This document shows, piece after piece, positions 57,549-64,000 of a DNA stretch of 64,000 bases (position 1 is its first letter; every line of letters begins with the position of its first letter). A program made the translations under genes and the position numbers. This DNA comes from Shewanella mesophila (GTDB lineage Bacteria > Pseudomonadota > Gammaproteobacteria > Enterobacterales > Shewanellaceae), in the NCBI RefSeq assembly GCF_019457515.1, contig NZ_CP080421.1, positions 3,224,001 through 3,288,000 of the forward strand, given 5' to 3'. The notes beneath the pieces were generated by a model. That model was not told the origin of the DNA. It searched no databases and saw nothing but the letters and a program-made list of their open reading frames with translations.

Positions 57549-59570
57549 CTACTGCTGGATGTTACAACTACTTTGCGTTATGGCGTATTGCCGAGCCTCT
57601 TTTGCCGGCATCGCCTTAGCATAAAGCCACCCCTGAACCACAGATACCCCGACAGCAGCAACGAACTCCTCTTCAGCCTCAGTCTCTACCCCTTCGGCCA
57701 CCAACTTAAAGCCTAAACTACTGCATAGCATACAGGTATGACGGTATAGCACTTGTCCCTTGTGATGCTTGATATTTTCCAGGATTGAACGATCGAGTTT
57801 GACCCCATCTATAGTTATTTTACTGAGGAGGCTAATACTGGAAAAGCCGGTACCAAAGTCGTCAATCACAAAAGAAAAACCATGTTGTCTTAAGCTCGCT
57901 ATACTGCGTTCGACACTGGCTAGATCAGCCACAAACATAGACTCGAGCACCTCAATATCGACCCGCGAAGCCACATCGCCGAGTTGTTCAATAAGCGTCG
58001 ACTGTATCTCGGCATCAAGCACACTGTTTGGATTTAAGTTAAGGCTGACTCTGGGATAGAAGCCCTCTCTGGCCCATGCCACCATATCTTCACGTAAACG
58101 ATTGATAACAAAGCTATCAATCAAATTGGCGTACCCAGCCTGCTCGAATGCACGAATAAAGTAGGGCCCGACAACTTTTCCCTGGGCGTTTCTGAGCCGT
58201 AATAAAGCTTCAAAGCCGACGACACTTCTGTCATTCAGGCTCAGCTTAGGCTGGTAATAGAGTAAAAACTTACCATTGAGCACGTCTTTGATTATTTTTT
58301 CCAAATTAATATTGGCGGCTAGATCTAACGACTGTTGTCGCGCATAGTTTTGCTCGCTGATCTTGTCGATATCATTTTGAAGTTGTATTCGCTTGATCAA
58401 ATCGTGTTCAAAGTCGTTTTTATCGGCAAACAAGCTATAGCGCCTAACGAAAGGTAAATAGATAAATACGCCGGCACAGACGAGCAACAGTTGGATCAGC
58501 GGTAATGCTAGGCTGCCTCCCGCCAAATACCCATTGAGAAATATCGGCGTGATCCAAGGAAATTCTGCGCCAGTAAAGCCAATCCAGCCCATATGAACCA
58601 ACAAGAGTCCGGCCAGGGTATTAAACAGCGGCACCAGGACAAAGGGCACCACCAACCTTGGGTTGAAGATAATCGGCAAACCATAAATCAAAACTTCATT
58701 GATGTTAAACAGGGCAAAGGGCAAGGCAAGCTTGGCAATATTAATGGCATTTCTATCTTTCGAAGCGATAAACAAGGCGATAATCAATGAATGGGTCGCA
58801 CCACTGCCACCCAGTAGCACAAACAGGTCGGTAAATTGAGACAGCGTCAATTGCATCGCAACCTGCTGCAGTCCATTATCTAAACCTATGACCAATAAGT
58901 AGGCGATGTCACCATGCACCCCAAAGCACCAGAGAATATGCGTCGCAAGCACTCGTACAAATAATTGTAGATCCACACTACTGGCGGCTAACCCCTGTTT
59001 CAATATCCCAAATACTTGCGCCAACATTTCACCGGCGACATACATACTCACGGTGACTAAAACAAAGCATAAAATTAACGGTATAAATAAATTGAGATGT
59101 AACTTCAGATAACCACTCAGGTTCGTACTCTTGAGTAAGTTGAGTGCCTCAATCCGCATCAGATACCTAAGTAAATAGGCAATGAGAATAGGCGTGATAA
59201 TGGCTCTGGCATCGCCAAATAAGAAGGTAAACCCCTCTGTCACAACTAAAGCATTTACGACCTGAATATTCAACGCTATCTGAGTACCAATGGAGAGTGA
59301 GGCAACCACCACAGCGGAAACATGCAGATACTTGGCAAAATGAAATGATAAAGATAGCAATGCCAACAGGGGGAAAAAACTAAACAACAACCCCCCAAAT
59401 TGACTGAGCCAGATGTAAGCATTGCTCGAATGCCAGCTGGGCTGCCACACATCGACTAACGCAAGAATCAGCGCCAGTAAGGAGTTAACGAAGATAAAGG
59501 GTAGCAATGCAATAAAAGACTCTTTTACTGCAATCAAGAACAGACGGGGAAAAGTTTCGTTGACGGCCAA
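57549..59570 (-). CDS. PTS EIIC-like membrane domain fused to an EAL phosphodiesterase
   Basis: 673 aa. Residues about 15-390 form a multi-helix domain of the PTS EIIC type (GDIAYLLVIGLDNGLQQ; NINEVLIYGLPIIFNP; GFTGAEFPWITPIFLNGYLAGG). Residues about 420-665 are a complete EAL domain: FEALLRLRN, NLNPNS, EVLESMFV, IDDFGTGFSSISLLSK, KLDRSIL, AEGVETE, QGWLYAKAM. No EIIA or EIIB domain or gene is adjacent. The EIIC part therefore looks like a sugar sensor that controls c-di-GMP breakdown. The start is TTG at 59570, with no good ATG near the family start. Confidence 0.88.
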   Translation of the reverse strand: MAVNETFPRLFLIAVKESFIALLPFIFVNSLLALILALVDVWQPSWHSSNAYIWLSQFGGLLFSFFPLLALLSLSFHFAKYLHVSAVVVASLSIGTQIALNIQVVNALVVTEGFTFLFGDARAIITPILIAYLLRYLMRIEALNLLKSTNLSGYLKLHLNLFIPLILCFVLVTVSMYVAGEMLAQVFGILKQGLAASSVDLQLFVRVLATHILWCFGVHGDIAYLLVIGLDNGLQQVAMQLTLSQFTDLFVLLGGSGATHSLIIALFIASKDRNAINIAKLALPFALFNINEVLIYGLPIIFNPRLVVPFVLVPLFNTLAGLLLVHMGWIGFTGAEFPWITPIFLNGYLAGGSLALPLIQLLLVCAGVFIYLPFVRRYSLFADKNDFEHDLIKRIQLQNDIDKISEQNYARQQSLDLAANINLEKIIKDVLNGKFLLYYQPKLSLNDRSVVGFEALLRLRNAQGKVVGPYFIRAFEQAGYANLIDSFVINRLREDMVAWAREGFYPRVSLNLNPNSVLDAEIQSTLIEQLGDVASRVDIEVLESMFVADLASVERSIASLRQHGFSFVIDDFGTGFSSISLLSKITIDGVKLDRSILENIKHHKGQVLYRHTCMLCSSLGFKLVAEGVETEAEEEFVAAVGVSVVQGWLYAKAMPAKEARQYAITQSSCNIQQ

Positions 59571-59675
59571 TATATTTCCACTTAATCAATCATTACCACT
59601 ACTTAACTTAGCCTAATAAAATGGAAATAGAAAGCCTATAGAAAGCCTATAGAAAGCGACGATTTTTCAGCTACC

Positions 59676-59705
59676 AACAAAAAAGGGGACCTTTAAAAGG
59701 TCCCC
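59676..59705 (-). terminator. Terminator of the decaheme cytochrome gene
   Basis: GGGGACCTTT / AAAAGGTCCCC stem; on the minus strand followed by TTTTTTGTTGG, about 100 bp after the stop. A second hairpin (AGTGGGCT / AGCCCACT, about 59721-59750) lies between it and the gene. Confidence 0.8.
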
Positions 59706-59808
59706 GAAAATACTTCTATCTCAGTGGGCTGGTAGCAGGGGGTGAGCCCACTTTGAGAGATCTATTATTATCTAGATACTGTATCTAAGTACTATACCTA
59801 GGCACGAT

Positions 59809-62082
59809 CTAGTGTCCGCCTCCCATGTGGACTTTATCAACACCGTATGTCTTACCTTCGGCGTGACAGGTTGCACAAGACTCTACTGGTAAATCTGGAG
59901 TTGCATCTGCCTTACCATCAACAGTCGCACCGTTGCTCTCGAAGTGAGCAAGCGCTGATGCACTGATGTGACAAGTACGGCAAGTTTCAGCTACAGGAGA
60001 GATAAACCCTGTTGGAACTTGAATTGAACGCTTACCAGAAGTTAATCCACCATCGGCTGCGAAGAAAGTCGCGCCGTCTTTGTGACAAGCTTGACAGTCA
60101 GTCGCTAGTGCTGGGTAACCAACAGTTTCTAAGTTCTTATCTAGGTAGATTCCACCACCAAACGTACCAGTGTGGAAACGGTGAGCAACGGTCATTAGGT
60201 CGCGGTTATTGAAAGTTAGACCTTCAACAGGAGCCATGATTGGGTTGCCATCAGTATCGACTTCACCTGTATCATATTCCACTGCACCGTGGTAAGAACC
60301 TGGGTATTTGTTGTTATGACAATCCATACATTGAGTAAACTCACTTACACCATGACGTGGAGCCTTGATATGAGTAAGGTTACCGTGACAACTATTACAC
60401 TTAGCTTCGCTCACTGTTACGCGGTCCATGTCGCTCATGCGAGCTTCTGTAGCTGCAACAGCAGGGTCATCTAGGTTAAAGTACTTAACTGGAGCACTTG
60501 CTGATACCTCTGTGTAATCGCCATCGGCACACATAGCAGCTTCACCGTCAGCACCACAGATCATCACCTCAGCAGTCACATAGATAGAACCCATTAGACG
60601 AGCTGAATCGAAGCTCTTAGTTGTAATAAGCATACCACCAGTCATTGCTACACCACTTACAGGCATGCCCAATCCACGGATTGGAGTGCCATCGGCGTCA
60701 ACATTACCAATCAATAGACCAGTAGATAAACGCGGCATGTACGGATCAAGCATTGAACCGTCTGCAGGAGCTGCGCCGTTAACCGTCACCTTAGTGGTTA
60801 CAGTTAGTGCACTGGTACCGTCACCATTGTCAGTCACAGACACACCTTGGAAATCAAGAACAACTTGTTCTTGTTCAAGCGCTCTGTTACCCACTTTATG
60901 CGCAACTTCAGGACTCAAGTTACCAATATGACAGTTCATACATTGTGAATCGTCAGCTTGTGGTAGCTGGAACTCAGAATGACCTTCACCAGTTTCAAAG
61001 TTAACGGTTACGTGACAACCCACGCAGGCCTCACGGTAAACATTCTCTTTCCACTGATTACCATTGTCATGACAAGTCGTACATTCGTTCAATTCCGCAG
61101 GGAAATGAACACCGGCAAACTCTTCTGCATCACCTTTTAACACGCCCCACTCAGCAAGATGCCCACCCGCATGGATGGTATGGATCATTGCATTGAAATT
61201 AGGGTTAAAGCCTTTTTCAGGATCGTTTTGGTCGGCTGCATAAGCAGGGTTATGACACGCTACGCAGTTTTCAACTTTCTGATAGTTATGATGAGCACCG
61301 ATGTTAGCGATACGCTTATCGTCATCACCATAGCCCATCAACTCACTATGACACTGAATACAAGCAGCGCTTGAAACCGAATCTTTAGCCGATACGGCCA
61401 ACTCACCCGTTGCAGGAATGAAATCAAGTGGTGTCGAGAGTAATTTATCGCTAATGCCTACGCCAGAGGCATCAGTCACATCATAGGTACGAATCATCAC
61501 CCTAAACATGCTGTTTGGATCGCCATCGGCAGATACAACAGGAGCGTTACCATCATGTTCCCATGTACCCATATAGGTACCAGGGTTTTCAGCATCTTCG
61601 ACTAAGGTACATGCATCGACTTCGGTGCCGCCACGCGCTGCTGCCTTACCAGTCGGCGTACAGTACATGCTAGAACCAAACTCGTTAAGTAATGCATTGT
61701 TTGACCACAACATTGGCGCGCCAATATCTGTAGTGTTCTCAACTTGGTTAGTGACATATAGCGCCACTTTTTCAAGACCAGTAAATGGAACGTCATCTCC
61801 TTTACTATTTTTACCTGTCGCAGTGAACTTAATAGAGAAGTCATCAGCTCCAACTACTACGATATCGGCAGGTTGTAGGGTTAACATGAAGTCTGCAGCG
61901 GTAGTCACGGTATCAACAGTTGCACCAGCTGGTGCTCCAGGTGTACCTGGCGTTCCAGGCGTTCCAGGTATCCCTGGTGTTCCGGGGGCACCATCTTTAC
62001 CATCGTCTCCATCACCACATGCGCTCACACCAATGGCACACATAAGTGCCACGGCTAATAATGTTCTTTTATTTTTTTTCAT
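59809..62082 (-). CDS. Decaheme c-type cytochrome lipoprotein, OmcA/MtrC family
   Basis: 757 aa. A lipoprotein signal ends at IGVSA-C (Cys22). A collagen-like stretch of nine Gly-X-Y triplets (GDDGKDGAPGTPG...) follows, then a beta domain and two clusters of five CXXCH haem sites each: CIQCH, CVACH, CTTCH, CVGCH, CMNCH; CNSCH, CMDCH, CQACH, CRTCH, CATCH, ten in all. These cytochromes sit on the cell surface and pass electrons to metals, flavins or other acceptors. The ATG at 62082 has AGGG 8 nt upstream; an in-frame extension to 62127 would spoil the signal peptide. No mtrA/mtrB partner is in the window. Confidence 0.92.
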   Translation of the reverse strand: MKKNKRTLLAVALMCAIGVSACGDGDDGKDGAPGTPGIPGTPGTPGTPGAPAGATVDTVTTAADFMLTLQPADIVVVGADDFSIKFTATGKNSKGDDVPFTGLEKVALYVTNQVENTTDIGAPMLWSNNALLNEFGSSMYCTPTGKAAARGGTEVDACTLVEDAENPGTYMGTWEHDGNAPVVSADGDPNSMFRVMIRTYDVTDASGVGISDKLLSTPLDFIPATGELAVSAKDSVSSAACIQCHSELMGYGDDDKRIANIGAHHNYQKVENCVACHNPAYAADQNDPEKGFNPNFNAMIHTIHAGGHLAEWGVLKGDAEEFAGVHFPAELNECTTCHDNGNQWKENVYREACVGCHVTVNFETGEGHSEFQLPQADDSQCMNCHIGNLSPEVAHKVGNRALEQEQVVLDFQGVSVTDNGDGTSALTVTTKVTVNGAAPADGSMLDPYMPRLSTGLLIGNVDADGTPIRGLGMPVSGVAMTGGMLITTKSFDSARLMGSIYVTAEVMICGADGEAAMCADGDYTEVSASAPVKYFNLDDPAVAATEARMSDMDRVTVSEAKCNSCHGNLTHIKAPRHGVSEFTQCMDCHNNKYPGSYHGAVEYDTGEVDTDGNPIMAPVEGLTFNNRDLMTVAHRFHTGTFGGGIYLDKNLETVGYPALATDCQACHKDGATFFAADGGLTSGKRSIQVPTGFISPVAETCRTCHISASALAHFESNGATVDGKADATPDLPVESCATCHAEGKTYGVDKVHMGGGH

Positions 62083-62203
62083 CGCCATATCCCTTTCTAG
62101 GTATTTGCTGCTATTGCAGTACCTCAAATATAAGGGAGTTACGACAAAATGTTAGATAATTGAGTCCAAGTTGTGACTACAATTTAAAGATTCATTAACA
62201 GAA

Positions 62204-62220
62204 ATTTCAAAATTTGAAAT
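62204..62220. promoter_or_regulatory. 17-bp palindrome ATTTCAAA-A-TTTGAAAT upstream of the decaheme gene
   Basis: Perfect 8-bp arms with a single central base, about 120 bp upstream of the cytochrome start and just after the LysR gene stop. A partial third arm (AAATTTTGAAAT) follows at about 62230. Position fits an operator, perhaps for the adjacent LysR protein. Confidence 0.45.
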
Positions 62221-62241
62221 GACTAATTCTAAATTTTGAAA

Positions 62242-63207
62242 TCAGCTAGCAACGAGTAGCTTCTTGATAAGTTGAATAATTAATTCGCGTTGTTCGATAG
62301 AATAACGACGATACTCTTGCGGACTCTCTATCAACAGGTACTCAGGTGACATACTTTCGCCGTGAAGTCGCTCTACCTCATCGACGGGTAAAGGCTCAAC
62401 TCTAATGCCTGGCAAGCTAGTGCAAATCCCAGCTTCAGAGCAGGGTAAAAACGAGATAGACCCCATAGTTAACAGATGGCTGTACCACTCATCTCTGGTG
62501 GTCACTCGCGAGATACTCTCTATCGCAACACCCGCTTGGCGAGCAAAGACTTCGAGTGGATCGATCTTGTCATTAAACCCTTTACCATTGAGGCAGAGAA
62601 ACGGGTAACTACAGATAGCTTCTAAACTGATTGAGGCTGAAGATGTCCAAATAGGATGAGACTCTTCTGCCGCAAGACTAATTTGTGAGAGTACCCCCAG
62701 CGACTCAATCGACAATTGATGTTCACTCGTGGTATCGAATCCGACCCCGAGATCGATCTCACCATTATGGATAAGATCGGCCGACTCACTATCCCAACTG
62801 ACAAACTGCAATTTTCCAATCAAATGACGGTATTGACTACGAGAAAATGCAAGCGACAAACTCGCCATAATACTTGAGGTCACCGCTACCTTTATACAAT
62901 CCGTACTGTGTTCTCCTGCCTTTTCGGCTATCGACTGTTCTATTTTTAAAACGGCATCACAGAACTGGCAAATCGGTTCATATAAGTATTCGGCTAATGG
63001 CGTGGGCTTGAGTCCCAACTGACGACGATAAAACAACTCATCATCAAAAGTGGCTCGTAACATATTTAAACAACGACTAATTTTAGGCGCTGACACATTG
63101 AGCTGCTTAGCCGCAATATTGGCATGTCCAGTCTGGAATATTACTTTAAAAACCATCAGGCAAAAGACATCGAGTTCGCTTATTTTTTTAAGGCTTTGGC
63201 TAGTCAT
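62242..63207 (-). CDS. LysR-family transcriptional regulator
   Basis: 321 aa. The N-terminal winged helix-turn-helix (about 10-70) includes ANIAAKQLNVSAPKISRCLNMLRATFDDELFYRR; the remainder is a periplasmic-binding-like effector domain with WDSESADLIHNGEIDLGVGFD. It is encoded on the same strand directly upstream of the decaheme cytochrome, 159 bp apart, and may control it. That link and the effector are inferred. Confidence 0.88.
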   Translation of the reverse strand: MTSQSLKKISELDVFCLMVFKVIFQTGHANIAAKQLNVSAPKISRCLNMLRATFDDELFYRRQLGLKPTPLAEYLYEPICQFCDAVLKIEQSIAEKAGEHSTDCIKVAVTSSIMASLSLAFSRSQYRHLIGKLQFVSWDSESADLIHNGEIDLGVGFDTTSEHQLSIESLGVLSQISLAAEESHPIWTSSASISLEAICSYPFLCLNGKGFNDKIDPLEVFARQAGVAIESISRVTTRDEWYSHLLTMGSISFLPCSEAGICTSLPGIRVEPLPVDEVERLHGESMSPEYLLIESPQEYRRYSIEQRELIIQLIKKLLVAS

Positions 63208-63346
63208 CTACACTATTGTTTATTTGAGCAATCTAATATTTATAACACAAGATTCTACCAAAGCAATATAGGTTACTGTCACACTATTAGATTTTACTTG
63301 TTTAACTTTTATGCACATTTTTTTACTAATTATGAACTAGTGGAGC

Positions 63347-64000
63347 TTAAACTAAGGTGATTTCATCAGCGGTTAACTGACGACTCTGACCGGGTAAAAG
63401 CGTGTCATCTAGCCTGATATCACCCACCGACAGCCTATGCAGCGCAACCACTGGATTTCTAAATCGGCCAAACATACGCTTAATTTGATGATAACGCCCC
63501 TCTTGCAGAGTCACCAAGGCTCTGTGACTACTCACTATCTCCAATGTCGCAGGCAAAGTGGTGATCCCTTCAAAAGCGAAATAGAAGCCATCAGCAAATG
63601 CTTGAACATACTCTTCATCGATGGGATTTTTTAGTGTGACTAAATAGCGTTTATTAACCTTATGCTCAGGTGACATGATACGCTTCGACCACTGACCATC
63701 ATTGGTAAGCAACACTAAACCCGAGGTATTTAAATCGAGGCGTCCGACGATATGTAAATCATCACACTGCACTTGATTGCTGTTGGGTTGAATGTTGTTG
63801 GGTTGAATACCATTAGGTGAATAGTTAACCGTTTCCTTAAGCAAGTCGATAACGGTTCTATGCTTATCGTCTTTAGTCGCACACACCATACCAACTGGCT
63901 TGTTAAGCATGATATAGCGAGCCTGTCGTTGCTGCAGCACAAGACCATCGCAGATGATATGACTAAACTGATCGATTTGGAGATCGATATCTCTAGCAAT
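63347..64000 (-). CDS. rsuA: 16S rRNA pseudouridine(516) synthase (RsuA-like), N-terminus outside window
   Basis: The frame continues to the right edge and encodes at least 217 residues. They start in the end of an S4 RNA-binding domain (IARDIDLQIDQFSHIICDG), then MLNKPVGMVCATKDD and the catalytic Asp in VGRLDLNTSGLVLLTNDGQW, and further EGRYHQIKRMFGRFRNPV. This order matches RsuA rather than RluB/E/F. A GTG at 63940 is an internal codon, not the start. A small repeated stretch (NGIQPNNIQPNSNQ) sits in the loop before the catalytic motif. Confidence 0.88.
   Translation of the reverse strand: MARDIDLQIDQFSHIICDGLVLQQRQARYIMLNKPVGMVCATKDDKHRTVIDLLKETVNYSPNGIQPNNIQPNSNQVQCDDLHIVGRLDLNTSGLVLLTNDGQWSKRIMSPEHKVNKRYLVTLKNPIDEEYVQAFADGFYFAFEGITTLPATLEIVSSHRALVTLQEGRYHQIKRMFGRFRNPVVALHRLSVGDIRLDDTLLPGQSRQLTADEITLV

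Noticed and set aside
59627..59657. Tandem atagaaagccta (about 2.7 copies)
   Set aside because: A small local slippage repeat upstream of the EIIC-EAL gene start; no sign of function.
61625..62155. A 176-codon frame antisense to the cytochrome N-terminus
   Set aside because: It contains a GVPGVPG run that is only the complement of the collagen-like DNA; no independent start signal.

Overview
The window looks like a chromosomal segment from a marine Shewanella. It has a puu-type polyamine catabolic cluster, several Shewanella/Vibrio-type orphan families (DUF3634, DUF2913, DUF2960), a yqiJ-yqiK flotillin pair, the lptF-lptG / pepA / holC / valS neighbourhood, several c-di-GMP and chemotaxis genes, and an outer-membrane decaheme cytochrome of the OmcA/MtrC family. 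No tRNA, rRNA, CRISPR array or replication origin was seen.

Layout. 0-11.8 kb is a polyamine / omega-amino-acid catabolic region: a partial PotF-like binding protein, puuA and puuD (leftward), puuR and puuB (divergent), an unrelated sulfurtransferase, puuC with a duplicated 3' remnant, then a beta-alanine:pyruvate-type aminotransferase and an MmsA-type semialdehyde dehydrogenase, followed by a small cupin. Sites close to the E. coli PuuR box lie in front of puuD, between puuR and puuB, and between puuC and the aminotransferase, so the cluster is probably one PuuR regulon. It would feed putrescine carbon to GABA and 3-aminopropanal/beta-alanine carbon to acetyl-CoA. 11.9-35.1 kb is ordinary housekeeping and conserved-hypothetical sequence: porin-like protein, DUF368 lipid-carrier translocase, FKBP, M24 and M32 peptidases, ROK protein, MFS transporter, RhlE-like helicase, peroxiredoxin, flotillin, LptFG and PepA. 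Strong intrinsic terminators separate many of the units.

35.2-45.5 kb is accessory DNA that separates pepA from holC-valS, which are adjacent in many gammaproteobacteria. It holds a TPR membrane protein, an intact IS1111-type IS110-family element, two cassette-like sets of secreted-protein genes, and about 5 kb of unusual hairpin repeats. One secreted-protein gene is a metzincin-like protease broken by a single amber codon. Each gene set is preceded by a copy of the same ~200-bp module. The repeat units are 220-430 bp, some in perfect 276-bp register, with direct copies on the left and inverted copies on the right. Their hairpin arms differ between copies but stay complementary. This is the most unusual part of the window.

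45.5-64 kb holds holC-valS; a three-gene operon (periplasmic cupredoxin, membrane GGDEF-EAL protein, outer-membrane barrel); a methyl-accepting chemotaxis protein; a POT-like transporter; a PTS EIIC-EAL fusion; a decaheme lipoprotein cytochrome with a collagen-like stalk; a LysR regulator; and a partial rsuA. Where the ribosome-binding site or family alignment argued for it, starts were moved from the longest possible reading frame, and each case is noted.
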